Shown: piece by piece, positions 1-7,574 of the stretch
Layout: the number at the start of each line of letters is the position of its first letter
Position numbering within the stretch: the stretch's first letter is position 1
NCBI GenBank assembly: GCA_947447465.1
Contig: CANFKE010000004.1
Coordinates: 1-64,000 of the forward strand
DNA length: 64,000 nucleotides
Direction of reading: 5' to 3'
DNA from: Chitinophagaceae bacterium
GTDB taxonomy: Bacteria > Bacteroidota > Bacteroidia > Chitinophagales > Chitinophagaceae
The notes under the pieces: model-generated
What the model was told of the DNA's origin: nothing
Databases searched by the model: none
The model's input: only the letters and a program-made list of their open reading frames with translations
Translations under genes and position numbers: made by a program

Positions 1-1
1 G

Positions 2-85
2 TGCCCAGAACAGGAATCGAACCTGCACTACCTTGCGATAACCAGATTTTGAGTCTAGCGCGTCTACCAATTCCGCCATCTGGGC
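2..85 (-). tRNA. tRNA-Leu (anticodon CAA)
   Basis: On the minus strand this folds as a class II tRNA. The 7-bp acceptor stem GCCCAGA (79-85) pairs with TCTGGGC (3-9), followed by discriminator A at position 2. The D arm has the leucine-type sequence GGCGGAATTGGTAGACGC, the anticodon loop reads CTCAAAA with anticodon CAA, a variable arm is present, and the T loop is GGTTCGATTCC. Base 1 is C, so an encoded CCA tail may continue outside the window. Decodes UUG. Confidence 0.95.
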
Positions 86-130
86 AATCTTTGATGCAGG
101 TGCTAAGTATCTATCATACCCTCTGCGTCA

Positions 131-661
131 TTAGCGGGATGCAAATTTATTAATTCTTTCCTGAATCCGCAATAAATATTTCTTCCGAAAATACATATCT
201 TTTATCGTCAAGAGTTCCTGTGGGTCGGGAGCGTCATTTTTATACCTTGTGGTCAGCTGCTCTGAGGCAGCCTTCCATTCAGCAAATTGCGCTGCCAGTG
301 TGCTTTCCAGCTGTTCGCGCAGGGTATTGTCGGTAGGGTTATCTTCATATTCACTTACACCTTCGTTAATGTCCATCATCTCCATCAGAAATGCAGGCGG
401 CAGGCTATATTTCTCTTCATCCTTCAGTACATCATGCATTTTCAGCACATAGGCCATGGTAGTGTCGGGGTCAGAGAGAGTTTTGTATGCCTTATTATTC
501 ATAGCCGCCATTGTCAGTGCTTCCAGCATTTTGCTACTGTCGCCCTGTGCGTAGCGGTCCGGGTGATACAATCTGCTCAACTCGTAAAATTTAGCTTTTA
601 CCATTGCCGCATCGGGGTGAAAGCTAACGGGTAGCTGATATAGTTCGAAATAAGTATCCAT
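131..661 (-). CDS. hscB: Fe-S cluster assembly co-chaperone HscB (J-domain protein)
   Basis: A 176-residue cytoplasmic protein. The N-terminal J domain carries the HPD motif (in LYHPDRYA, about residues 34-36), which stimulates the ATPase of an Hsp70 partner (HscA or DnaK). The C-terminal half is a charged helical region as expected for the HSCB oligomerisation domain that binds the IscU-type scaffold, and total length matches HscB. The frame is open upstream to 820, but that would put 53 unrelated residues before the family start and run into the promoter and start of the divergent gene at 753; the ATG at 659-661 (MDTYFELY) fits HscB. No isc or suf genes lie beside it here. Family assignment is firm; the exact partner is inferred. 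Confidence 0.85.
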   Translation of the reverse strand: MDTYFELYQLPVSFHPDAAMVKAKFYELSRLYHPDRYAQGDSSKMLEALTMAAMNNKAYKTLSDPDTTMAYVLKMHDVLKDEEKYSLPPAFLMEMMDINEGVSEYEDNPTDNTLREQLESTLAAQFAEWKAASEQLTTRYKNDAPDPQELLTIKDMYFRKKYLLRIQERINKFASR

Positions 662-726
662 GTGTATATTATTAGTAGGCAAACACCTTTTATGACCTCC
701 GTCAACGTTCGCCGTAAGGTATTCAT

Positions 727-734
727 TATCTTTG
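727..734 (+). promoter_or_regulatory. Bacteroidota -7 promoter element TATCTTTG
   Basis: Exact match to TAnnTTTG, 18 bases before the ATG at 753. An in-frame TTG at 732 lies inside this element, so it cannot be the start of a transcript made from here. Confidence 0.6.
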
Positions 735-752
735 CGCCCAAAATTACTAAAG

Positions 753-1955
753 ATGCTCCGTATAGGACTAATAAGAGAAAGAAAGACTTTACCTGATGAT
801 CGTGTTGCCTTTACCCCCAAGCAGTGCGCATATATACTGGCTCATTACCCTGAAGTGCAGATAGTGGTAGAACCATCTCCACGCCGTTGCTTCACAGATG
901 CCGAATATGCTGCCGAAGGGATTGAACTGAATGATGACCTCAATGATTGCGATATACTGCTGGGCATCAAAGAAGTGCCGGTAGATCATTTACTGCCGGG
1001 TAAGACCTACTTCTTCTTCAGCCATACCAAGAAGAAGCAGCCGCACAATAAGAAGTTGATGCATGCCCTTATAGAAAAGAAGATCCGCATGATAGACTAT
1101 GAGTGCCTTACACATGCCGATAATCAGCGCATACTGGGCTTTGGTTTTTATGCGGGTATAGTTGGCGCACACAACGGCTTGCTCACCTATGGTAAGAAGA
1201 CAGGCTTGTATGAATTGCCTGCGGCCCACCAGGTCAAAAGCTTTAAGGAATTGATAGCAGCTTATGAGCACATCAAGTTGCCTAATATCAAGATAGTAGT
1301 GACCGGATCGGGCAAGGTAGCAGCAGGTGTTCTGGAAGTGTTCACACAGCTCGATATTGAGTCTGTAGAGCCTTTCGACTTCATCACCCACCAATACGAA
1401 TATCCTGTGTTCACTCACCTTAAGGGTGCCGGACTATATGCACGTAAAGACAATGATCTTTTCTTGCGCGATGATTTTCACGCCAATCCCGAGGCTTATA
1501 AGTGCCTCTTCTCATCCTACATCAGCCAGACCGATATTCTTATGAATGGGATCTATTGGGAAGAGCGCATTGCCCGTCTTTTCGAGAAAGAAGAGATCAA
1601 ACGCAATGACTGGCGCATAAAGGTGATATCAGATATTACCTGCGATGTGGATGGCTCTGTACCTATCAATGTAGGCTCCTCTACAATTGCCGACCCGGTG
1701 TATGGTATAGATCGTACCGACTTTTCACAGACCGCTCCGTTCCTCAATAACAAAGAGATCATTGATGTAATGGCTGTCGATAACTTGCCTAATGAATTGC
1801 CTTGCGATGCTTCGCAATATTTTGGCACACACTTCGAGAAGTATATCCTTCCTGAGATACTGAAGGGAGATAGTGATATCCTTCGTCGTGCTACTATCTG
1901 CGAGAATGGTAAGCTCACCAAAAAATATGAGTACCTGAGCGACTACGCCTACTAA
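753..1955 (+). CDS. Saccharopine dehydrogenase / lysine-ketoglutarate reductase family oxidoreductase
   Basis: A 400-residue protein of the AlaDh/PNT-like fold. The N-terminus (IGLIRERKTLPDDRVAFTP) is the typical opening of alanine dehydrogenase, transhydrogenase and LKR proteins. A GSGKVAAG segment near residue 188 forms the nucleotide-binding turn of the Rossmann domain. The C-terminal segment DVDGSVPINVGSSTIADPVY is typical of the saccharopine dehydrogenase (lysine-forming) branch. Expected activity is NAD(P)-dependent oxidation or reduction at the lysine/2-oxoglutarate/saccharopine node in the cytoplasm, but some relatives are annotated alanine dehydrogenase and the substrate is not proven. 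Divergent from hscB. The ATG at 753 is preferred to the TTG at 732, which is part of the promoter. A strong terminator follows, so it is probably monocistronic. Confidence 0.75.
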   Translation: MLRIGLIRERKTLPDDRVAFTPKQCAYILAHYPEVQIVVEPSPRRCFTDAEYAAEGIELNDDLNDCDILLGIKEVPVDHLLPGKTYFFFSHTKKKQPHNKKLMHALIEKKIRMIDYECLTHADNQRILGFGFYAGIVGAHNGLLTYGKKTGLYELPAAHQVKSFKELIAAYEHIKLPNIKIVVTGSGKVAAGVLEVFTQLDIESVEPFDFITHQYEYPVFTHLKGAGLYARKDNDLFLRDDFHANPEAYKCLFSSYISQTDILMNGIYWEERIARLFEKEEIKRNDWRIKVISDITCDVDGSVPINVGSSTIADPVYGIDRTDFSQTAPFLNNKEIIDVMAVDNLPNELPCDASQYFGTHFEKYILPEILKGDSDILRRATICENGKLTKKYEYLSDYAY

Positions 1956-1980
1956 CTGGTTGAAAGGTCTGATAAATATA

Positions 1981-2019
1981 AATGGGGTAAATGGTGCACA
2001 TCATTTACCCCATTTTTTT
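1981..2019 (+). terminator. Rho-independent terminator
   Basis: A perfect 13-bp stem (AATGGGGTAAATG with CATTTACCCCATT) followed by a run of T. It closes the gene ending at 1955. Confidence 0.85.
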
Positions 2020-2066
2020 ATCTGAATTGAGTACATTTAATGTACTCATCAATTGCAGTTTACGAC

Positions 2067-2480
2067 ATGAACGGATTTAAGATCACCACAAGTAACGGTA
2101 TATCTATTCGTTTCGAATACTACATCAACGATGCGCCGGTCACCTGCCGCGCATTTGCCACATTGTTGCCGTTTACACGCACCTTCTGTCATGCCCGTGT
2201 ATCGGGGCAGGAGATATGGATAGACAATGTGCCTCCCCTCGATATCATACAGGAAAACGCATCGGTATTTACCACTCCCAGTGAGGTTGTCTTTGGACCT
2301 TCAAGACCTGCTCGAATCAAGACCACCAACTGTATGGGTATTTACTACGGCGAAGGTAGGGGGCTGGATGCCTGCAATATATTTGCTAAAGTAGTTGACG
2401 AAGATGCACAAAAACTCGCAGCACTGGGTGATGATATTTGGAAGAATGGGAAACAAGAGATCATTGTTGAAGGGTTATAG
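2067..2480 (+). CDS. Cyclophilin-like fold protein, DUF3830-like
   Basis: A short cytoplasmic protein of 137 residues from ATG 2067 (146 from ATG 2040) without signal peptide or membrane segment. The pattern of an early AP-TC pair, a hydrophobic LLPF segment, then HARVSGQEIWID and a late N-IFAKV strand resembles DUF3830/cyclophilin-like proteins of unknown function; this is recognised by pattern only. The start at 2067 is preferred because a near-consensus promoter element TACATTTA (2032-2039) would place transcription initiation at or after 2040. Expressed alone, after a terminator and before a Crp/Fnr gene. No catalytic residues can be assigned. Confidence 0.6.
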   Translation: MNGFKITTSNGISIRFEYYINDAPVTCRAFATLLPFTRTFCHARVSGQEIWIDNVPPLDIIQENASVFTTPSEVVFGPSRPARIKTTNCMGIYYGEGRGLDACNIFAKVVDEDAQKLAALGDDIWKNGKQEIIVEGL

Positions 2481-2547
2481 TTCAAGTCGGAAGTAAGTAG
2501 ATACTTATTCTGGCTTCAATTGTTTTGATTATTATTGTTCAGTAAAA

Positions 2548-3117
2548 ATGCGACCAATGTCATTCCACTCTTATCTTTCCTCCATCATTACTGTCTCCGA
2601 CGAGCTGCAGGAGGCTTTCTATAAGCTTACTCATACTAAGGAAGTAAAGAAAGGACAGCTATTAGTACTTGCAGGTGAACGATGTAATGATATTTACTTT
2701 GTGGAGAGCGGATTGCTGCGGGGATATTACTATCAGGAAGAGAAGGAGATCACGCATTGGTTTGCCCGTGAAGATGAGTTTGCTACCTGCTTCTATTCGT
2801 TCATTACACATGTCCCTTCGGCCGAGTTTATTGAGGCTATTGAACCATGTGAGTTGGTACAGTTACCTTATGCCAATCTGCAGAAATTATATGCTTCATT
2901 TCCTGAGACCGAACGCATTGGTCGCTTACTCACAGAGGCCTATTATGTAAAGCTGGAAGGTCGTTTTCTGGGGCTACAATTCACTACAGCCAAAGAGCGT
3001 TATGATGATCTTATGACTCATCATCCTCAGTTATTGCAGCGTGCTCCCTTGGGGCAGATCGCCTCCTATCTGGGCATCACGCAAGAAACCCTCAGTCGCA
3101 TTCGCGCCAAACAATAA
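2548..3117 (+). CDS. Crp/Fnr-family transcriptional regulator
   Basis: A 189-residue regulator. Residues about 20-115 are a cyclic-nucleotide-binding-type beta roll (KKGQLLVLAGERCNDIYFV and following); the C-terminus is a winged-helix domain ending just after the recognition helix GITQETLSRIRAK. The recognition helix has E180-T-L-S183-R184, the same E-x-x-S-R pattern that lets FNR read TTGAT half-sites. There is no N-terminal cysteine cluster, so it is not an FNR-like [4Fe-4S] oxygen sensor; the ligand is unknown. A perfect TTGAT-N4-ATCAA site lies 23 bases downstream of its stop and in front of the next gene, which is therefore the likely target. ATG 2557 is an alternative start. Confidence 0.85.
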   Translation: MRPMSFHSYLSSIITVSDELQEAFYKLTHTKEVKKGQLLVLAGERCNDIYFVESGLLRGYYYQEEKEITHWFAREDEFATCFYSFITHVPSAEFIEAIEPCELVQLPYANLQKLYASFPETERIGRLLTEAYYVKLEGRFLGLQFTTAKERYDDLMTHHPQLLQRAPLGQIASYLGITQETLSRIRAKQ

Positions 3118-3139
3118 ACAATTGTTAAAGCCCCTGATT

Positions 3140-3153
3140 TTGATCTACATCAA
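3140..3153 (+). promoter_or_regulatory. FNR/Crp-type operator TTGAT-CTAC-ATCAA
   Basis: A perfect 5-4-5 palindrome centred at 3146.5. With initiation expected about 5-7 bases after the -7 element at 3176-3183, the centre falls near -42 to -43, close to the class II activator position. No TTG -33 element is present at the usual distance, as expected for an activator-dependent promoter. The site fits the recognition helix encoded just upstream. Confidence 0.65.
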
Positions 3154-3175
3154 AAATCAAGCTGACCTGCCGCTA

Positions 3176-3183
3176 TACTTTTG
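3176..3183 (+). promoter_or_regulatory. -7 promoter element TACTTTTG
   Basis: Exact TAnnTTTG match, 25 bases before the start of the YiaA-like gene and downstream of the Crp/Fnr-type site. Confidence 0.6.
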
Positions 3184-3208
3184 GCTCATAATCAAAACAA
3201 AATAGGAT

Positions 3209-3646
3209 ATGAGACAAAAGCCATCAAATGCGTTTATAGGTGCCAGTTGGGTGGGGCTATTTACGGGTGCAATTTCGTTCTGCATAGGACTGTGGAATGC
3301 TACTATGGAGCTCAATGAAAAAGGATTTTATTTTACCGTACTTATGTTCGGTCTATATGCTGCGGTGTCATTACAAAAGGCTGTTCGCGATCAGTTGGAA
3401 GGGGTTAAGGTTACCGGTATCTACTTTGGTATCAGCTGGTTCTCTACCGGTTTAGCCATCTTGTTATTGATCATCGGGTTGTGGAACTCTTCTCTCATAA
3501 GAAGTGAAAAAGGATTCTATGCTATGTCTTACATGCTGAGTCTTTTTGCTGCGGTAGCAGTGCAGAAAAATATTCGCGACTGCCAGTTGGCCGACGATGC
3601 TGAGGAACGAAAGCACGAAGACTATAAGAGCTCATTGAATCCTTAA
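3209..3646 (+). CDS. YiaA/YiaB-type inner membrane protein (two YiaAB domains)
   Basis: A 145-residue membrane protein built as an internal duplication. Each half has two transmembrane helices: residues about 8-28 with 40-60, and 72-92 with 103-120. The halves share the pattern GLWN-(9-10 residues)-EKGFY followed by LFAAV/LYAAV and QK-(A/N)-(V/I)-RD. This is the YiaAB two-helix domain, found in Enterobacterial YiaA/YiaB; function is unknown, with a loose association with stress. The charged tail is cytoplasmic by inference. Its promoter carries a Crp/Fnr-type operator, so it is probably switched on by the regulator encoded just upstream. Confidence 0.8.
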   Translation: MRQKPSNAFIGASWVGLFTGAISFCIGLWNATMELNEKGFYFTVLMFGLYAAVSLQKAVRDQLEGVKVTGIYFGISWFSTGLAILLLIIGLWNSSLIRSEKGFYAMSYMLSLFAAVAVQKNIRDCQLADDAEERKHEDYKSSLNP

Positions 3647-3660
3647 CTAAAACCTCTTGC

Positions 3661-3692
3661 ATGTCATGGTGAGCCGCGCCGAACCATGACAT
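3661..3692. repeat. REP-like inverted repeat
   Basis: A perfect 10-bp inverted repeat (ATGTCATGGT / ACCATGACAT) around a GC-rich loop GAGCCGCGCCGA. It lacks a T tract. The core GGTGAGC..GCCGAACC resembles short dispersed repeats seen in many Bacteroidota genomes; dispersal cannot be tested within this window. Confidence 0.45.
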
Positions 3693-3760
3693 ATACATCG
3701 GGCAGGTGCTCTTTGATTACGTAACTACATGTCACGTGAGGGTAGGGGGGAGGCCCATTA

Positions 3761-3791
3761 AGAAGGCGGCAGTTGATCACTGCCGCCTTCT
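3761..3791. terminator. Bidirectional hairpin terminator between convergent genes
   Basis: A 13-bp perfect stem (AGAAGGCGGCAGT / ACTGCCGCCTTCT) with loop TGATC, between the convergent genes ending at 3646 and 3797. The plus strand continues CTGTTTTA, a weak U tract. Confidence 0.7.
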
Positions 3792-3796
3792 CTGTT

Positions 3797-4807
3797 TTAA
3801 AACTTATACTCTATCCCGAAGGTAAAGATCTGCTTCAATTGCAGCCATCCCATATCTCTGCCCGGATCATCTTTCAGCACTCCCTTAGCATCATACTTGT
3901 TATAAGGGAAGTTATTGTCGTAGATGAATGTAGCACCAACTGTGGCATTCATATACTTGGTGATCCTGAAGTCCAGCAGGTTATCGAACAATACGGCTAT
4001 GTTGCCCGGATTGTCTTTCTTCACAACCTTACCCAATGTGTCCTTGCTGTCTTTGGCAAGATAGTTGGAATAAAGGTCCAGTCGGGTCTTGTAGCGTATG
4101 TTCTTAGATAGCTTGGTCAGGTATCTTGCAGAAACGTAAGCACCAAACTCATACTTCATAGTTTTGCCGCGGTCAATACCAAATGCACCCTGAGGCGTAA
4201 GGCTGGTAAAATACTTGTCTGCAACGGTGAGCCTGCCCGCTATTGGAGATACGAATAGGCTGATATCGCTACCTTGTCTGTACTCTACCCCTGCAGCTAA
4301 AGTGAAGTAGGCAGGAGAAAAGAATTTCGAGGTCGGCGGATGATGTTGCCAATCCGGTACTGTATAATCATAACCCTCTGTTATCTGCGACTTGAAGTTG
4401 AACAGTCCTGAAAAATAGAAGTTGCCTGTTGTGTCAATTCTGCGGCCATACTTACTGGTAAAGTCTATACGGTCATCAGTTTTATGCGGTATGAATGATG
4501 TAGAGTAGGTATAGTTGAGGCCATAAGAAATATCCAGGTTGTTACTCCATATTTCTCTGTGCGCCAAATGATCCAGATGTCCGCTGAATATGCCGTTCAC
4601 ATTGAATGATGCCAATTCACCTCCGGCTGCCCAGTTGTGCAGAAACCCTTCGTTCATCCCAATGGTCACGAATCCGCCATACACCCATGCTACGGTGTCT
4701 TTATTGGTTGTTGCCAGCGATTTTTTTACATCATCGGCTTTGTTCAGCTGCGCCTCTGCATTGTAAACAGTAAGCCCCAGTGCTAATGTGGTGAGTACTT
4801 TTTTCAT
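3797..4807 (-). CDS. DUF3078 protein, probable outer membrane beta-barrel
   Basis: A 336-residue protein with a Sec signal peptide (MKKVLTTLALGLTVYNAEAQ, cleavage expected after AEA). The rest is beta-rich with alternating aromatic residues and ends in F (FTFGIEYKF), the pattern of outer membrane barrels. Recurring features of DUF3078 are visible: an early VYGGF segment, NWAAGGE, WSNNLDISYGL, KTDDRIDFTSKYG and FKSQITEGYD. Function is unknown. It lies 21 bases downstream of gldB on the same strand, so the two are probably cotranscribed. Confidence 0.75.
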   Translation of the reverse strand: MKKVLTTLALGLTVYNAEAQLNKADDVKKSLATTNKDTVAWVYGGFVTIGMNEGFLHNWAAGGELASFNVNGIFSGHLDHLAHREIWSNNLDISYGLNYTYSTSFIPHKTDDRIDFTSKYGRRIDTTGNFYFSGLFNFKSQITEGYDYTVPDWQHHPPTSKFFSPAYFTLAAGVEYRQGSDISLFVSPIAGRLTVADKYFTSLTPQGAFGIDRGKTMKYEFGAYVSARYLTKLSKNIRYKTRLDLYSNYLAKDSKDTLGKVVKKDNPGNIAVLFDNLLDFRITKYMNATVGATFIYDNNFPYNKYDAKGVLKDDPGRDMGWLQLKQIFTFGIEYKF

Positions 4808-4828
4808 ACAATTTATCTATGGTGTTGA

Positions 4829-5896
4829 TTATTTGCTTTTGGGTCTGTAGTGGGCCGCATCAAGAAATTTTGCCGCGTCTATACGTGTGTCCAATAGTTC
4901 TTTAAGAGTGATCTTAGAATTCTGAGCCATGTAGGCCTCTACTATCTTATAGCCCATCCATGTACCTACATTGCCCGGCGTAGGGTTGCCCGGGTCGGTA
5001 GGAGAGCCTATACCTCTCGCAAATGGACCATCCGTAACATAGGGTCTTGTTTCCATTTCCTTTTTGCTGTAGAGCAGGTTGTTCTGCACAAAGAAGTTAT
5101 AAAGTTCGGCCTCATTGCGCTCGCAAAATTGTACCTGCACGCCTGTAAAACCAAACAATACAGAGTCCGGAGTATTCGGTAATATCTTGTGCAGAAAGTA
5201 TTGTTCTTTACCGCACTGTATCATCATGTCCAGTAAGGTCTTATCGTCGCCATCAAACTGGTGGATCGTCAGATAATGATCGCGGAAGTGGGCAACAGGG
5301 ATGTAGTTCTTTCTGAGATGAGGAGCCATATAGGTAGGCACGCCTACTGATACATAATAAGGCATCTGCGGACCAAGGAACATATCCAGACAAATACATG
5401 CCAGTGTTGAATCTACAGAGAATACAGGTGTTTTGGCAAACAGGTTACGGTTGATATACATGATGCGAGGCACATATGTTTCCGGCAGATAGCTCTTCAT
5501 CAATTGGTAACCTTTTGTCAGCTCTGCGTCTGTTTCCTTTGTGTCGGGGAAGTTTTTTCTTATCGTGTCTTGCAGATGCACAAAGTCATGATAGGTAAGG
5601 TATTCATGAACGCCTTCTCTTACGCCTATGCTGGTGTCGGTATAGTTGCCGCGCACATTGTAGGGCATCACGGTATCCAGAAAGAAATTAAGGAAGTCGG
5701 GATATTTTTTACTGAGTTTTGTCAGCCCATCGGCTATATGGTTCGTATCGATCGCATACATGTCCAGATCGAAACGGAATGTTTTCAGATCTATCTTCAC
5801 ATTACTTACATCCGGTGCTTTAGAGTTGTTACTACCGCAACCGCCCAAGATGAATAGCACTATCAGCAAGGGGAGAACAGAGAGCTTTTTGATCAT
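4829..5896 (-). CDS. gldB: Gliding motility lipoprotein GldB
   Basis: A 355-residue lipoprotein. The signal peptide ends in the lipobox LGGC (Cys20), so the protein is expected to be membrane-anchored on the periplasmic side. The body matches GldB along its length, including the conserved C-terminal segment GNVGTWMGYKIVEAYM. GldB is required for gliding in Flavobacterium johnsoniae and is widespread in Bacteroidota, including non-gliders; it has been linked to the T9SS/gliding apparatus without a known biochemical activity. Followed closely by the DUF3078 gene. Other gld genes are not in this window. Confidence 0.85.
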   Translation of the reverse strand: MIKKLSVLPLLIVLFILGGCGSNNSKAPDVSNVKIDLKTFRFDLDMYAIDTNHIADGLTKLSKKYPDFLNFFLDTVMPYNVRGNYTDTSIGVREGVHEYLTYHDFVHLQDTIRKNFPDTKETDAELTKGYQLMKSYLPETYVPRIMYINRNLFAKTPVFSVDSTLACICLDMFLGPQMPYYVSVGVPTYMAPHLRKNYIPVAHFRDHYLTIHQFDGDDKTLLDMMIQCGKEQYFLHKILPNTPDSVLFGFTGVQVQFCERNEAELYNFFVQNNLLYSKKEMETRPYVTDGPFARGIGSPTDPGNPTPGNVGTWMGYKIVEAYMAQNSKITLKELLDTRIDAAKFLDAAHYRPKSK

Positions 5897-5931
5897 ACGG
5901 TAATGTTTTAGTCTTGTCTTCTTTTAAAGTG

Positions 5932-5959
5932 ATTTGGCTACCCCGTGGGATAGCCAAAT
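5932..5959 (-). terminator. Hairpin terminator after ffh
   Basis: A 9-bp stem ATTTGGCTA/TAGCCAAAT with inner CCC/GGG pairs, between the stop of ffh and the start of gldB. The following U tract is poor, so termination may be partial. Confidence 0.55.
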
Positions 5960-6008
5960 GATTAGGTCGCTTTTACTTATTCGCTGATTAACAATTATAT
6001 TCAGTTCA

Positions 6009-7349
6009 CTATCTTCTGCCCATCATCGGCATTCCCGGCATTCCCGGGCCACCCATTCCCTTGAATTTGTTCATCTGGGCCATCATTTGCTTCATTTGTT
6101 CAAATTGCTTCATAAAGGCATTCACCTCATTCACGTCCTTACCACTTCCTTTGGCAATACGTTTACGACGGCTGGTGTCTATGATGTCGGGGTTACTGCG
6201 CTCTTCTGGGGTCATAGAATTGATCATCGCCTCTATCCCCTTAAATGCGTCATCAGAGATATCTATGTCCTTTATAGCCTTACCAACACCGGGTATCATT
6301 GCCAACAGGTCTTTGATGTTACCCATTTTCTTGATCTGGTTCAGCTGTTCTTTAAAGTCTTCAAAGTCAAATTTGTTGGCGCGTATCTTCTTCTCTAGTT
6401 TCTTCGCCTGCACCTCGTCATACTGTGCTTGTGCACGCTCCACTAGGGTAGTGATGTCACCCATGCCCAGGATACGCTGTGCCATACGCTCTGGGTAGAA
6501 TACATCAAGTGTATCCAGTTTCTCACCCATGCTCACAAACTTGATAGGCTTATCTACTACATAGCGGATAGATAATGCCGCACCACCACGTGTATCACCA
6601 TCCAGCTTGGTCAGTACCACGCCGGTAAAGTCAAGGCGCTCATTGAATGCCTTGGCTGTGTTCACTGCGTCTTGTCCAGTCATAGAGTCCACAACGAACA
6701 ATATTTCTTGCGGGTTGATAGCAGCTTTGATGTCTGCCACTTCGCGCATCATGGCTTCATCAACAGCCAGACGGCCCGCTGTATCCACAATGATCACATT
6801 GTTGCCATTGGCCTTAGCATGCGCTATGGCGTTCTGTACTATCGAAACTGCATTTTTATTCTCAGGTTCTGCAAATACTGGCACTTTTACCTGTTCTCCC
6901 AATACCTGCAACTGATCCATCGCCGCAGGGCGGTAAATATCAGCTGCAACCAATAATGGGCGCAGACTTTTCTTGTTTTTTAGAAAATTGGCCAGCTTGC
7001 CCGAGAAGGTCGTCTTACCCGAACCCTGCAGACCGGCTATCAATATGATCGTTGGTTTTGTTGTAAGATCAAGTTCTACTTCCTTCCCTCCCATCAATTC
7101 GGCAAGTTCGTCTTTCACGATCTTTACCATCAACTGGCCCGGACTAACAGAAGTGATCACCTTTTCGCCGGTTGCTTTTTCCTTTACCTTATCAGTAAAT
7201 TCTTTTGCTATTTTATAGTTAACGTCTGCGTCAACTAATGCACGACGTATCTCTTTTACGGTAGTCGCAATGTTGATCTCATTGATCCTTCCTTCACCTT
7301 TCAGCAGCTTTATGGCGGAGTCGAGCCGCTCACTCAGATTTTCAAACAT
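6009..7349 (-). CDS. ffh: Signal recognition particle protein Ffh (SRP54)
   Basis: A 446-residue GTPase of the SRP, which binds signal sequences of nascent membrane proteins and delivers them to FtsY. The domain order is N (1-90), G and M. The P-loop GLQGSGKTT is near residue 105, DTAGR near 190 and TKLDGDTRGG near 248. The C-terminal M domain has the RNA-binding segment SRRKRIAKGSG and a methionine-rich stretch, and ends with a Gly/Met/Pro tail. Length and motifs are normal. Transcribed alone from the promoter at 7438-7445 with a leader of roughly 80 bases. Confidence 0.97.
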   Translation of the reverse strand: MFENLSERLDSAIKLLKGEGRINEINIATTVKEIRRALVDADVNYKIAKEFTDKVKEKATGEKVITSVSPGQLMVKIVKDELAELMGGKEVELDLTTKPTIILIAGLQGSGKTTFSGKLANFLKNKKSLRPLLVAADIYRPAAMDQLQVLGEQVKVPVFAEPENKNAVSIVQNAIAHAKANGNNVIIVDTAGRLAVDEAMMREVADIKAAINPQEILFVVDSMTGQDAVNTAKAFNERLDFTGVVLTKLDGDTRGGAALSIRYVVDKPIKFVSMGEKLDTLDVFYPERMAQRILGMGDITTLVERAQAQYDEVQAKKLEKKIRANKFDFEDFKEQLNQIKKMGNIKDLLAMIPGVGKAIKDIDISDDAFKGIEAMINSMTPEERSNPDIIDTSRRKRIAKGSGKDVNEVNAFMKQFEQMKQMMAQMNKFKGMGGPGMPGMPMMGRR

Positions 7350-7437
7350 AGTTTATCGCTCAGTATTAAAATCGATCCCGGAAATGCGGGCTGGTTTCAA
7401 CAATATTATTAATTATTCTAATTCCCCGATGGGAGTG

Positions 7438-7445
7438 CAAAGTTA
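7438..7445 (-). promoter_or_regulatory. -7 promoter element TAACTTTG for ffh
   Basis: Minus-strand exact TAnnTTTG match (plus strand CAAAGTTA), 88 bases before the ffh start. No clear TTG -33 element was found. Confidence 0.5.
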
Positions 7446-7505
7446 ATTGAAATTAAGGAAAAGTATTACAGAAGATTATACATGGTCGGGCCTGTTTTTC
7501 AGGGC

Positions 7506-7533
7506 AAAAAAGAAGCAGACTTACGCCTGCTTC
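7506..7533 (-). terminator. Rho-independent terminator
   Basis: Minus strand: stem GAAGCAG/CTGCTTC followed by TTTTTT. It ends transcription of the giant gene at 7575-11972. Confidence 0.85.
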
Positions 7534-7574
7534 CCGGTACTTACTAAAATAGTTTAATGCGATTGTGTGCTTTC

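Noticed and set aside
732-734. TTG start codon for the saccharopine dehydrogenase-like gene
   Set aside because: The TTG is the end of the TATCTTTG promoter element; the same applies to apparent TTG starts at 54511 and, near-consensus, 36784.
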